Assembly (NCBI GenBank): GCA_900155495.1
Contig: FTLJ01000909.1
Span: forward strand, 1-46,346
Direction of reading: 5' to 3'
Origin: Porogramme epimiltina
Lineage: Eukaryota; Basidiomycota; Agaricomycetes; Polyporales; Polyporaceae
DNA length: 46,346 nucleotides
Every line of letters begins with the position of its first letter. Within the stretch, counting starts at the first letter, position 1. Below the pieces are notes generated by a model that ran no database searches, was not told the DNA's origin, and saw only the letters and a program-made list of their open reading frames with translations. The position numbers were made by a program, and so were the translations under genes. Shown here one piece after another: positions 32,399 through 44,559 of this stretch.

Positions 32399-35339
32399 AT
32401 GTCTCGATTCTTCCGTGCCGCAGACGACTCCGATTCCGACAGCTCTTCCTCTGAGGAGGAGGAGCTCATGTCCAGCGACGACGAGGCTCCCAAGCAAGCG
32501 GCCGCCGCGGCGAAGCCCATGTCCCGATTCTTGAAGAGCGCAGGAGACTCAGACTCCTCTGATGAGTCGTCCGACGACGACGAGAGCTCCATGAGCAGTG
32601 ATGAGGAGGAGGCGGAGAAGGTGAAGCCCAAGGCGAGCAAGTACCTTCATGGCGCGTCCTCGGACGACGACTCCGACGAGGACGTGAAACGTGTAGTGAA
32701 AAGCGCGAAGGACAAGCGGTTGGAGGAGATGGAGGCGACGGGAAAGCTGATGGACAATGCTCTCAAAATTAACGACTGGGTCGCGATTTCCAACGGTGCG
32801 CACATATCTGCTCTCACCTTCCCTTCATGAGAGTTTCTGCGGAGGCTTGTCATACTTACGATATGCTGCGCTATAGAGTTTGAGAAGCTCGTCAAGATGG
32901 TGCAGCGGCAGCAAAACATTCAGGAGCCTGTGCCGCCATTCTTCCTTCGCACGCTCGCTAACCTCGAGAGTTCGCTCAATGCGGCCCTCGCGAAGGAAAA
33001 GGAGTCGAAGAAAAAAATGAACGCAAGCAACTCTCGCGCTCTTAACGCCGTCAAGCAAAAAGTTAAGAAGATCTCCAAGGAGTTCGAGTCAGAGTTGAAG
33101 CGCTTCCAGGAGGTAAGCCTCACTGTAACATTCTGAACGGGCATTAAGGCTCATCACCTGTCCAGGACCCTGAAGGTTTCGAACGTGACTACGCTTCTAC
33201 CATCCAGCCAGAGGCTACCTCTGCCCCTGCTAAAGCGGCGAAGAAGGTGAAGAAGACCGCCGATGAGGACGAGGACGAGGACGAGGACTTTACGACTGTG
33301 GGCAAAGGTGGCAAGGTTATCCAGTACACCCCCGAGAGCATCTATAAGAACCTTCAGATGATTCAGGAAGCCCGTGGAAAGAAGGTGAGACATAAGCTAT
33401 TTCGTCTTGCTCGGGCATATCTGACTTGTTGCACAGAACACCGACCGGACAGAGCAGATTCGTATCCTGGAGAAGTTGCTCGAGGTATCGGTGACATCGT
33501 ACCAGCGGATCCGTGTTCTCCTTGCCCTCATCGCCTCACGCTTCGACTACAACTCCGCAGTCGCTATGCACATGCCGACGGAGCTCTGGGTAGCCGCGCA
33601 GCGTGAAGTGGACCAGCTCATCGCTATCGTTGTCAACGAGCCTCAATACTCCATCCAGGAGATTACTGAGGATTACGATGAGCTTGCGGAGCGTGCACCC
33701 GCGACCGAGAAGGATAAGATCGTTCGCATCCGTGGCAGCGTCATCAGTTTTGTGGACCGCTTGGACGACGAGTTCACGAAGAGCCTGCAAAACATCGATC
33801 CCCACGGCACGGAATACGTCGACAGGTTAAAGGACGAGAAGGGCTTGTACTGCACGATCTGTCGCGCTCAAGCACTCTACCAGAAGGTGAAGCAGGAGGA
33901 ACCTCTTGGCCGGGTTGTCATGCGTCGCCTAGAGCACATCTATTCCAAGGTAAAGTTCCTGTGAGTTTGTGTATGTGTGAAACTAAGCGTCGCCAATAGC
34001 CCGACCCTGTCGTTCTTGCGCTCGAGGCTGCCGTCGCCGGCTCAGACATCAAGCCGTCCATGGTCCTCTCCTCCGATGGCCAGACTTCCACCCTTATCCA
34101 CTCCCTCTGCGTCCACCTTTACAAGTCTGGCAACTCTCTCCTCCGTACCCGTGCCATGCTGTGCCACATTTACCATTACGCCCTCCACAATGACTTCCAC
34201 ACGGCTCGTGATATGTTGCTCATGTCACATCTCCAGGAGTCGGTCCACAACGCCGATGTGGCAACCCAAATCCTCTATAACCGGACGGTCGTCCAGCTCG
34301 GCCTGAGCGCGTTCCGTTGTGGTCTCATCAAAGAGTCACAAACGACCCTCCAGGACATTTTCGCGACCCAACGTGTGAAGGAGCTTCTCGCTCAGGGTGT
34401 TCACCAGCAGCGCTATCAAGTCCTCAACCCGGAACAGGAGAAGGCGGAGCGCCAGAGGCAACTTCCTTTCCATATGCACATCAACACGGAGCTGTTGGAG
34501 GCGGCATTCCTCGTCTCGAGCATGCTCGTCGAGATCCCCTTACTTGCCAGCATCGACTCGGACGAACAGAAGCGCAAGGCGATTTCCAAGCCCTTCCGAC
34601 GCCTGCTCGACTTCGCGGATCGACAAGTCTTTACGGGCCCCCCCGAGAGCACGCGCGACCACATCATGCAGGCGAGCAAGGCACTGCAAAACGGCGAGTG
34701 GGAGAAGTGCCGAGACCTCATCCAGAGCATCAAGATCTGGAGCCTGATGCCCGAGTGCACAGAGGTGAAGGAGATGCTCGCGAAGCGGATCCAAGAGGAG
34801 GGCCTGCGGACGTACCTGTTCACGTACGCGCCGCACTACCGCACGCTCTCGCTCTCGCTCCTCGCGCGCACGTTCTCGCTCCCGCTCCGCACGGTGACGA
34901 GCATCGTGTCGAAGATGATCTGGAACGAGGAGCTTGCGGCTGCGCTCGACCAGTCCGCCGGCGTCGTCGTGTTCAACCGCGTCGACCTCACGCGCACGCA
35001 GCAGCTCGCCCAGACGCTCGCGGACAAGGTGAACGCGCTGGTCGAGCAGAACGAGAAGGCCCTCGACCAGAAGCTCGGCGTGAGCTCTGGGTGGAACGAC
35101 CGCGCCGACGGCGGCAAGGGCGACAAGCGCGGTGAGCAGACACAAGAGCGGAATCGCCGGGGCGATCGTGCCAGGGGTGGCGTGCGCGGTAAGCGTTGAG
35201 CTTTAGTTTCCTAAAGGCTTGTCATTGGGATGATACTGACTTGAAGTTTTTTACAGGCGGCGCAAGGGGCGGTCGTGGCGCACGGTTCGCACAAGGTCTT
35301 GGATCGCAAATGGCGGGCAACACGCAAAGAAACCGATAA
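32399..35339 (+). CDS. NIP1: Translation initiation factor eIF3 subunit c
   Basis: Six exons: 32399-32795, 32877-33112, 33166-33384, 33437-33949, 34000-35188 and 35257-35339, 878 residues (yeast Nip1 812, human 913). It is a core subunit of eIF3, which binds the 40S subunit and recruits the initiator tRNA complex. The N-terminus is Ser/Asp/Glu-rich, the region that in yeast contacts eIF1 and eIF5, and contains the word MSRF twice (residues 1 and 41). The middle is helical ([40 protein letters not shown]). The PCI domain lies at about 600-780 ([39 protein letters not shown]). It ends in an RGG-rich tail with [19 protein letters not shown]. It is convergent with the eIF2B gamma gene, with stop codons 180 bp apart. 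Confidence 0.96.
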
Positions 35340-35519
35340 ACGCACGCTGTCCGGGGGTTGTAGACGTCGTTGAGGACGTTCTCTATGGATACATATATAT
35401 CGCTTCTACTGTGTGCTCTCTCGTGTACTGTACTGTTGTATCCCTAGCACACATACGTACAGTCGTCATCTGAATTTCTCTTTGTTCGCTATCTATGTTG
35501 GATCCTCAGGCCTCAGGCC

Positions 35520-37499
35520 TCAGTCATCGCTCTCCTCTTCCGTTGACTCGTCTTCGGACTCGTCCGAGTCCTGATCCTCGGACGTCTCGTGTGCAGCCCA
35601 ATCGGAGATCTCCAGTTTTTCGTGCCGAAGGCTCTCTGCAAACGCCGTTAGGGTGTGGGGTTGTACAAGTGAGTATGATCGTACCTCCCGCTGGGACGTC
35701 ATACCCTGGTTGGGTTACACAACGAGACAGATCCGCCTTCACGCCGACCTTCGTATACGCCCCCAATATGCACCCCTCCAGCTTCGCTCTAGATTTTTTC
35801 ATGAGAACCGCCTGTAGAGAAAATTGTACGGCAAGGACTCACCCGTCCGCAATGACACAGTGATCAAGGAGCACGCAACCCACGATCTTGGTCATTTTTC
35901 CAATGACACAGTGCTTCCCAATGACGGACCGCTTGATGCTCGCGCGCTCGTCGACCTTGGTTGATCGTCCGAGAATTGAGTCAGCAGAGATCTGCGCCTT
36001 CTGATCGATCAGCGCGCGGTTCTCCGGGTCGGAGGGGAGCGTGTAAGGCGTCTCGCCGAGGAACTGCGCGCGGGCCCAGTCAGAAGGCGAGCCGAGTCAC
36101 GGCCAGTCAGCGTGCGGAAGGCGAAGAGAAGAGAAGCGGGGGAAGGCGGAAAGAAGACGCACGAGGCGGTTGAGTTCGAGATAGGTGTGGAGGTTGTTCG
36201 CGCGCGACGCGGGGCCTGCGGCCGTGCGATGCAGAACGAGGCCGACACGGAGGCTCGGGGCGCTCGCGTCCTCGTCATCCTGTTCTACCGGCGACGGCAC
36301 TATGGACCGCAGAGGCTCCGCCTCGTCTGGCTCCGTGCCTTCTGTGGAAAGTTGCATGCGGTCCTTGTCCACCGGGAGATGCATGGTGGAGTGTTTCAGT
36401 GCCTGCCCCTGGGAGATGTTGTCGGCTCCCGAACTGAGAACTGTCCGCGTGGAATCAGTGAGCAAAGAAGGTGCCGAGAGGCCAGGCCAGACAGGCCTCA
36501 CCGTTGCCGTATTTTTCTCGCCGTGTGCGCTGGTACTGCGGTTTGCACAGCCATGGTATGAACTCCTCCCGAAGGGATTCGAGATGCTCTTTCTGTGCGA
36601 GCACGTCGAGCACGGTGCGCTTGCACACGTAAACGTGTGAGTCCCGGAAGCCTGACGAGAGCTTAGAACGCGAGTATCTGAAGGCATCCCGAGCGTCAGA
36701 ACCACACACATACAGCCAGATGGGGCGAGATCCTTACTGCGAGAGAAGGCTCATGCGTAGCTCGAATTCATCGCCGTTTTTATCCACATCCTCCGGTGTG
36801 TCGACGTATAGCAGCGTGCCCGAGCGATCGTCGAACACGATGGGCGCATTTGACGGGAGGACGCCCCACTCCTCCGTCGCCGTCCCCTTTTCGGGCTTGC
36901 TGGCCTCATAGAAGCACACTGTGGCGATCGAGCCATCGCACGTCGTCTCCGTCCGGAACTTGTTGAGGAGCCGTGTGAGGGAGAGCGATGGCGGCGGAAT
37001 GAAATCGCATGGGAGCACGATGAAGTCGGACTGTATGCGTGAGGAGAGATGGCGCAGGAGCGTGCATGTCCCTACTGCCATATCTCGAGACTCTTCGTAG
37101 GTCTGCAGGTCGATTCTGAGGGATGGGAAGAGTGAGGACACCTCGGACTGGATGTAATTGGACATCGCCGAACGGTGTGATGTTGGGCATATGAGCAGAA
37201 CATCTAACGAGAGGGTAAGCGCATTGTTCTACCAGTTTACAAAGGTATCACCTGCTACACCCGATTTCTCTAGCCAGGCTAGAGGATACTCGAGCATGGG
37301 CTTGTTTGCAATGGGTAGAAGCGCCTTCGGGCATGGCTCGTCTCCATGATTACTCGAGAGAGGCAATAGTCTACGGCAGTGTTCAATCAGCCATTGTTCG
37401 TATGTACGATACGGGGTCTTACTCTGCGCCAAAGCCCGCGAGTACGACCGCGATGAACTCGCGAGTGAGGCTTGTGGAGGATGACTCGTCGAAGTCCAT
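35520..37499 (-). CDS. GCD1: Translation initiation factor eIF2B subunit gamma
   Basis: Eight exons: 37423-37499, 37252-37370, 36738-37203, 36502-36677, 36163-36440, 35843-36063, 35685-35788 and 35520-35635, 518 residues (yeast Gcd1 578, human 452). eIF2B is the GTP exchange factor for eIF2, the step controlled by eIF2 phosphorylation; gamma is part of the catalytic subcomplex. The N-terminal nucleotidyltransferase-like domain is seen in EFIAVVLAGFGAELLPLSS, DEPCPKALLPIANKPMLEY and SDFIVLPCDFI; left-handed beta-helix hexapeptides in SIKRSVIGKHCVIGKMTKI, VGCVLLDHCVIADG and LEGCILGAYTKVG. It ends in an acidic Ser/Asp/Glu tail. The sixth intron is short (54 nt): the nearer AG at CTACAG breaks the frame, so the later TCTAG is used. 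A Ser/Pro/Glu-rich insert lies between the two domains. Confidence 0.93.
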
Positions 37500-37951
37500 G
37501 GTAAAGTTGCAAACCACGATCTAGGGTTGGCCCTGGTATGGTAGCCACCGGAGACGCCCATATCCCGGCGGCAGATCTTCCGCCCAGATTTGACTTCGCA
37601 CTGCCTTTCATAGTTGCTTCGAGGCTCTTGCGTCTGGGCCACCATCTCGGACATCATTCGCCTCTTGAGAGCTCCCGGCACCCACCTAGGCATCATAGTA
37701 TCAAGCGTATAGAACTGGGCGCATTCGTCTTCGGTGATCTGACACGTTCCGCAGCGCCTCAGCTCATGGACCAACCATGGTACTGGTGTACCCAACTACA
37801 ACTAACTGGGCAGCACGGCGCAAGTAACGTAACGCTGTCGTGACTCGTCGGTTGAGGAGCCTCTGGCCCCCACTGAGCCACGTAAGCCCACGAATAAATA
37901 CGCGCCGGCCTTCTTTCTCACCGCGCTCGCCTTTCTACATGTTCGCCCACC
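37500..37951. promoter_or_regulatory. Divergent promoter between eIF2B gamma and orphan gene
   Basis: The 452-bp gap separates divergent starts. Its right end has an AATAAATA word (37893-37900), about 55 nt before the downstream ATG and followed by pyrimidine-rich DNA, a possible TATA element. Confidence 0.45.
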
Positions 37952-38641
37952 ATGTCATCATCGAACACTCATCTGACCTCCACCGAATCACCCGACCCCC
38001 CAATCTCGGTGTACGTTAAATGGACCCACCAAAGCTTCATGCCGGTCCTAGCTCAAGAAACAGGTCACCCGCCTCTGATATACCACTACGTCGTCCCCAT
38101 ATGCCCCTCTCGACCCATCCGGCTCGGATCCTACGTCAAGCTCCTCCTGCTATCAAACGCACTCTATCGCCCTCCGTTCTGCGTCTCGGGCCCGAGTAAA
38201 TCATACGACGCCTACGACGTCCACATTCACGGCCCAGTCATCAACGTGCATGAAGCCACGGACACAGCGCTCACACTCACCGTTCGCAATTCAGTGTCGT
38301 GGAGCCCAGTACGATATGCCCGGATCTCTCTTCCATATATCCCAAAACTCACGGTGGCCATCGATGGGCCGCTCATCATCCGACCGCCCGAACAAAGCTC
38401 GAGCTTGTCCACGAGGACCATGGAGCTGGAACACGACGTTGAGATTTACGACCCTCCGCGATCCCCTCTTCGACCTCCAGCTTCTCCAACGTTCTCGTAT
38501 ACCGCGTTGTCCTCTCCGGGAGTGGGGGTACTAGCGCCGTTAGAAGCGGACGCCGCACAACCCGACCGAGAACGCTCGCACTCACCGATGAACAGGAGTC
38601 CTAGCTCTCCTCTTGAACCCCCTGGTGGGAGGAGGATCTAG
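37952..38641 (+). CDS. Hypothetical protein, single exon
   Basis: An uninterrupted frame of 229 residues that I do not recognise. The first ATG is used because a TATA-like word and a pyrimidine-rich leader stand just upstream. The N-terminal two thirds alternate hydrophobic and polar residues (SVYVKWTHQSFMPVLAQE, PLIYHYVVPICPSRPIRLG, VKLLLLSNALY), suggesting a beta-sandwich-like domain. The C-terminal third is Ser/Pro-rich and probably disordered, with several SP sites (RSPLRPP, HSPMNRSPSSP). There is no signal peptide and no membrane segment. I cannot give a function. Confidence 0.6.
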   Translation: MSSSNTHLTSTESPDPPISVYVKWTHQSFMPVLAQETGHPPLIYHYVVPICPSRPIRLGSYVKLLLLSNALYRPPFCVSGPSKSYDAYDVHIHGPVINVHEATDTALTLTVRNSVSWSPVRYARISLPYIPKLTVAIDGPLIIRPPEQSSSLSTRTMELEHDVEIYDPPRSPLRPPASPTFSYTALSSPGVGVLAPLEADAAQPDRERSHSPMNRSPSSPLEPPGGRRI

Positions 38642-39511
38642 GACAATTCGTTCGGCTCTCGATTCTCAGTTCAAACGGACATTTCCCGGGGGGCGGGGCG
38701 ATTCGTGGAGCGGGGCTCGCGTGTCCTGCCGTATGAATAAGTTATGTGCCTGGAAGCAAGCGAAGTTGCCATAATATTAGGACTCTATGGTGAGTTGGTA
38801 TTCACCATACGCATGCGTACCTATCGCTAACAATTGTGATGCGTATTGCGAAGAACCCCCATGTTTTCACGACCGGCATTACTTAGACAACGGGCTTTGT
38901 CATGTAGCGTTACACATGTCTCTTTTCTGCTTCAATGTTCCATAGGACACTCCTCCATACACTCACTCTATCACATCCACGGACTCATACCAAGTAGATG
39001 CCACTCGGATGATATCATCATGGTGCTCGGTAGCTCGGATAGGAAGGGTACAGCATAGCATATTCACGTCATGTTGGACATGTCCCGTTTGCCGTATTAG
39101 CTCGCTTGGAATTTTGGGGCGTTGTGGACACTTGTCAGGACGCGATAGACTATCCTATTTTGTGCAATCTGGCCTGGCCGGCTGGAACGTGTGCAAGGGG
39201 CAGCCTGACGAGAAGCAGTGTTCTGATCGACGGGCCGGCAGACGCCGGAGGAGAACAAGTCCGGGATCGGTCTGCACTCTCGGACCCTCTCCTCCAGCCC
39301 AGCTCAAAGTCCGTCCACGTCTCGCCGGGCTCTGCCTCGCGCCCGCTCATGTCTCACCTCGCCGCCCGCCTAGTCTGAATTCCCTCTTCGACCTCGCTTC
39401 CCTTCCCACCTCTCTCCATGGTGTTTTCCAGTCCGGCTGGCCACATCTCCACACTCCTGCAAGCCCCTCTCGCCCTACCTGCTCACCGTCTCCTCCCGGA
39501 ACCCTCACACA
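38642..39511. other. Intergenic region with kinase promoter, no gene seen
   Basis: This 870-bp gap separates two tandem genes. Frames inside are short and low-complexity. The last ~150 bp before the kinase ATG are CT-rich (CTCCTCCAG, CCCTCTCGCCC), typical of a fungal 5' leader. Confidence 0.45.
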
Positions 39512-42500
39512 ATGGCCCACGTCTCTGTGCATCAGCTTTACCAGCGTCTTGAGACAGTTGGAAAGGGCGCATATGGCTCGGTGCACAAAGGCAGGGACCT
39601 TCGCACCGGCGAAGTCGTTGCACTCAAGATCATTAACCTGGACACCGAAGACGACGACGTAGGCGACATTCAGCGCGAGGTGGCACTCCTTACGCAACTC
39701 CGAGACGCCCCAAATGTCACCAAATATTTCGGATGCTATATGGACGGCCCTCGTGTATGGATCGTCATGGAGTATGCCCAGGGAGGCAGCGTACGCACGC
39801 TCATGAAGGCATGCAAGGACGGCGTCGTCGAGGAGAAGTACGTCTCCGTCATTACTCGCGAGGTCTTGACAGCCCTCAGCTACCTCCACAAATCCTCCAT
39901 CATCCACCGTGACCTCAAGGCTGCGAACATTCTCGTCACCTCTGCCGGCAAGGTCATGATTTGTGACTTTGGTGTCTCTGCCCTCCTCGTCACGGCATCG
40001 AGCAAGCGGAATACGTTGGTCGGCACCCCACACTGGATGGCCCCGGAGGTTGCGCATGCATCTGCTTATGACACCAAGGCCGACATCTGGAGCTTGGGCA
40101 TTATGATATACGAGATGATCAAGGGGAGCGCACCGAACTCGCACATCGTCGATCAAGCGAAACTCATTCAACTCATACCGCGCATGAAACCCCCGCGGCT
40201 CATCGAGGGGGAGGGCACCAAGGAGTTGCGGGAGTTCGTGGCGTCATGTCTGAGGGAGTCCCCGAGCGACGTACGTCCCTCTTCTCCCGAGCATGTTTGA
40301 TCCGCTCTCACCTCCGGCCAATACAGCGGCTCAGCGCGGACGAGCTATTAAAGACGAAATGGATAGCATCCGTCCGCAAAGTCCCCATTACCACCCTCAA
40401 AGATCTCATACTTCGGTATGACGCGTGGGTCAAAGGCGGCGGGACGCGCATGAGTATGGCAGCCCCTCTCCCGTGGGAGGAGGAAGAAGAGCGAGAACGA
40501 GGGTGCGTCCTTAAATGGCGTTGCTTCGTGGGCTTCTCTCACCCGGCCTTAGACTGCAGCCGGACATCGATATTGACGACGAAAACCCCTGGGAGTTCGA
40601 TTCAGAACGAGGACATTCCGTTTCCAACCTCGGCGACTTCGAGCCCGACAACGCCCTGCTTGCCCTTCTCGAGGATGAACCTGCCGGCGGACAGTCGACA
40701 GTTCGTCCGCCCGCTATTTCCAATGTCCCGCCCACATTGCGAAACCTCTTCGATTACGGCGACCTCCCTCCCCCTGAGCCGTTTCGCATGCCGACGTTTG
40801 AAATGCCCTCCGACGATTTCTTGGCCAATCCTTCGCTCAACATCCCTGCACGTGGTCGAAGTCCGTCGAGGAACCTAACTACTCCCGAACCTACCCTTGA
40901 CGACCCACACACTGCAAAACAAGCTAGTTTCGTCTTCCCTCCCGCTTCATCCACCCCCCGTTCGAAGCCCTCCCCTGCCATCGTCAATGATAATGACCCA
41001 CCACCGTCGCCATTAGAACGCAAACGAGAACGCCTTCCTCCTCTAGGTCCGGGGATCCCTCGAGGACTAGCCCCTACGTCGGCGTCGTCCGACACTGAAG
41101 GGAAGTCTACAGCCCGCGGCAGGTCCGCTTCCACGTATCGCGATGTCCGGTCAAATCGCGGTGTACCCGACATCGAGATCCCCGCAATCTCCCCAATCGA
41201 TTCCGCCACCGACAGTCCCCCACCCATAGTTTTATCTGCATCCTCGCCCGAACGCACAACAACTAGTCGTCCTGTGATTAGCCGTAAACGATCGCAAAGC
41301 AGCGCAGCGGGCCTGTCGTCACCGTCGTCAGCATCCTCGTCCTCCACCTCTCGGGGAGGTCTCTCCACTCCCGACTTCCGCTTCCCTCCCGTCGCGCCGA
41401 GCCCCCTAGGGCCCGATCGAGGTGACAAGAATTCAGCCGCATCCCCACTTCCTACCATCCGGACGCCTCACGGCCATGACCGACGATCTCCAACGCACTC
41501 CAGTGTATCTACCATATCCACGATCTCTTCCACGACGTCAAGTTCTAGTGTTCACCAGACATCCCAGTCCTTGGATGCATCTATTCTCCCCAAACGCCTA
41601 GCCTCTCCTGGGGGCTCCCTTCCAACGCCGCCACCAATGGTGCGAGCGCGCTCGGCGACTGCGACGACGGAAGCCAACTCGTTCGGCGCAGCGCAATCAT
41701 CACTAATAGGCACTGTGCGGACACCAACGAGGCGGCCCAGTCTACAGCGGCTAGGGTCCGCTTCCGCACTTGATATGCCCGTCAGACCGTTTGCGAAGTC
41801 CCGCGATGAACGGAGCGGCAGCCCTGCCGAGTCGTCGTTCAGCACATCGTCAGGCGTGCCTCTTCCAGGTTTGCGAGATGTTCTCAAGGTAGGCGCATCT
41901 CTTGCATGTACACACTGCCCCGTCGCTCACTGACCCTTACCACAGATCCCCACGCTCAGTTCCGAGCATAAGCTCGGCATGTCCGACCTCCTCCCACCCT
42001 CCCCAGCACCGTTCCCCGTCCCCTCCCGGTCCATCAAGTCCCCCAACGGCCTCCCCCAGCCCAACTCGACCGCCTCGTCCTCGACCACCTCCCTCAACTC
42101 GCTCGGCTCGCACCCCAACCTCTCCTCGAGCGACCTCCGCCTCGGCTCCTCAGACCCCTCCCTCTCCTCGCACGCCCGCTCGCTCTCGCTCGGGGGCCCC
42201 GCGCCCCCGCCCCCGCCCACGGCGCCGCCGTTCCCCGCGGACGCGTTCCTCGGGCCGCCGATCCGCCCGCTCGACCTGGGCCCGCTCGTGCACTCGCACG
42301 CGGCGACGCACGACGCGCTCGCGCGCACCGTCGACGAGCTGCAGCAGTGGATGTCCGTCGTCGAGGCGGGCCTCACGCACATGCTCGACCGCACGGCGCG
42401 CGACACGATCGAGGAGGAGGCCGCCGAGGCCGAGGACGTCGTCGTGTACGAGCGCGCGGCGGCGCGCGCGAACGGCCGGGCGGGGCTTGGGCACGGTCGG

Positions 42501-42575
42501 GACGGGTCGTTTGCGTTCTCGGCGGACGGGCGGGCGACGCCGGGGGCGTTCGCGTTGCCGGTCGCGATGGAGTAG
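39512..42575 (+). CDS. STE20-family protein kinase, GC-kinase III type (Nak1/Kic1/MST3-like)
   Basis: Four exons: 39512-40270, 40327-40502, 40553-41888 and 41946-42575, 966 residues. The kinase domain is at the N-terminus (about 10-270): GKGAYGSVHKG loop, catalytic K39, HRDLKAAN with D134, CDFG with D152, and activation segment GTPHWMAPEV. N-terminal kinase plus GTPHWMAPEV fits the germinal-centre kinases; in yeasts the members Kic1 and Nak1 act upstream of the NDR kinase in the RAM/MOR polarity network. The remaining ~690 residues are Ser/Pro/Thr-rich and disordered, with many phospho-type SP/TP sites, and end in a helical stretch (LARTVDELQQWMSVVEAG). The exon-3 acceptor at CTTAG, not the nearby CTGCAG, keeps the frame. 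The kinase call is firm; the subfamily is likely. Confidence 0.92.
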
Positions 42576-43070
42576 AGGGGAGTGTCACTTTTGTGTGGAC
42601 CTCTGCGAGGGTATGTGTGGGTTGTGCTATGGTGTTTTACGCGGGTTGTGTAGTGTACGCTTGCTGTGGGCTTATGTCTCTCTTCTGTTGTTGCTTTCCC
42701 TTTACTTCGTGCTTTAGACGCATTAATGCATGTATTATACATCACGAGCTGTCTGCGATCTGTACTTTTTTCTCGTTGATTGACGTGGTCGTGACACGGC
42801 CTAACTGCCTGAACAAAGTTCGATGTCATGACAGACATACGGGTCCTTGTTCCCCAAGATGACGCCGTGCAAAACTGACATCACCTCCATCGATGGTAAA
42901 TTTCCGCGTTAGCGCACGCAGAGACGCCTCCAGCTCGTAAGGTAATAAAAAAACAATGCGATGTGTGGTTTCTATTGCGACGGACACTCTATGCGTACAT
43001 ATATACCAGGCGACCGGTGGACTGACGACAAACGACAACGACGGCGGGGGCGAAGGGGGAATGCGATAAC
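42576..43070. other. Convergent intergenic region, no gene seen
   Basis: This 495-bp gap lies between the kinase stop (+) and the APS kinase stop (-). It is relatively AT-rich with T-runs and an AATAAA word near 42940, compatible with polyadenylation signals for both genes. Confidence 0.45.
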
Positions 43071-44099
43071 TTAGATGAACTTCTTCTCAGAGAGGTACTC
43101 CGTGATGCGGCGGACCGCCTCCGCGACGTCGCACTCGTCCGTCTTGATGTGCACCTCCGGGCTCTCGGGCGCCTCGTACGGCGAGGAGATGCCGGTGAAG
43201 TCTGCACAGGGAACGTCAACCCCAGGTACGGAGAAGAAAGAAGAGTGGCGAGAGGGGAAGGGAGAGAACGCACCCTTGATCTCGCCCGCGCGCGCCTTCT
43301 TGTAGAGGCCCTTGGGGTCGCGCGCCTCGACGACGGCGAGGGGCGCGTCGATGTAGACCTCGACGAACGCAAGCCCGGCCTTCTCGTGCAGCTCGCGCGC
43401 GACGGCGCGGTCCGCGCGGAAGGGCGAGATGAACGCGGTGAGCGTGATGCAGCACGAGTCCGCGAAGAGCTTCGAGACCTGTGCGTGCGGGCGCGCGAAT
43501 GGATAGGCACCGACGCCCCCGCCCGACCGGAGCCCGAGCCCGCACGGAGAGGGGTGAGAGTGGAGGTGGGGTGAAGGTAGAGTGATACAATGCAAACGAA
43601 GACGCAGGTAGAAAAAGAGGAGGCCCGGTCAGAAACCGCACCGCGCAGGGAAGCAAGAAGGGGGGGGGATGGACGCACCTCGCCGATGCGGCGGATGTTC
43701 TCGTTGCGCGACTTGTCGTCGAACCCGAGGTCCTTGTTGAGCCCGAAGCGGATGTTGTCCCCGTCGAGCCGGTACGTGAACTTGTGCAGGTGGAGGAGGT
43801 GCTGCTCGAGCGCGCACGCGACCGTCGACTGCGCCGTACACCACCCGTCGGTCAGCGAGTCGGACACTGCGCGGGGAAGCATGAACGGGCGCACCTTTCC
43901 GCTCGCGCTGAGGCCCGTGAACCAGACGGTGACGCCCTTCTGGGAGAGCAGCGACGCGCGCTCCTCCGCGTTCACAGAGCCTGCCAGTGCCCCAGGCGCA
44001 TCGCGCATCGTGCATCGCAGCCGATCAGCCTCGGATCGCTCTCCCATTTCACGAGCGCGCGCGATGCTCACCGGCGTGGAAGGTGATGTTCGTAGACAT
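43071..44099 (-). CDS. MET14: Adenylyl-sulfate kinase (APS kinase)
   Basis: Five exons: 44072-44099, 43895-43980, 43679-43828, 43274-43478 and 43071-43201, 199 residues, the usual length (yeast Met14 202). It phosphorylates adenosine 5'-phosphosulfate to PAPS in sulfate assimilation, in the cytosol. The P-loop GLSASGKST is at 32-40 and is split by an intron after K38. Other family motifs: [58 protein letters not shown] and [19 protein letters not shown]. The N-terminal MSTNITFH is also typical of fungal enzymes. Its upstream DNA carries a CACGTGA word. Assignment is firm. Confidence 0.97.
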
Positions 44100-44245
44100 T
44101 TTTGCAGACAAGCGAAGACAAAAAGAGGAAGAGGCGGGTGAGCGGGGAGGACGACGACGACGACGACGGGAGGAAGGGCAGGGGAGGGGGACGATGGCTT
44201 GCGCCCTCCGCTCCGCGCGGCGGGCCCGTATAAGTACATTAGCAG

Positions 44246-44252
44246 CACGTGA
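44246..44252 (-). promoter_or_regulatory. TCACGTG element upstream of APS kinase
   Basis: CACGTGA on the plus strand is TCACGTG read towards the gene, about 147 nt before the APS kinase start. In yeast this word binds Cbf1 with Met4/Met28 and activates sulfate-assimilation genes including MET14. Similar words occur elsewhere in this GC-rich window (for example 29297), so position plus gene identity is the only support. Confidence 0.4.
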
Positions 44253-44532
44253 CGCCCCCACCCCTGCGCGCGCGGCGGCGCGCGCGCACAGCGAATGGCG
44301 CGGGGCCCAATTCGTGGAGGATGATTCAGCGGCGCATGAATTCCAGATACCTGCCAGGCAGCAGCGCACGGGCAGAGGCGCGGCGGGCGCGAGCACGGCC
44401 AATCGACGCACGCTGGTATGCGCAGGGCTGCCCGGATGCGGTCACGGGCACGCTTACTCGAGTGGGAGGCGCGGCGGCGCGCCTGTCGTGCGCTGGATAC
44501 GGGCGGCGTCTGACTGGCCCACGGGGAGTGCA

Positions 44533-44559
44533 GGGGGGGGGGGGGGGGGGGCGCGGTNN

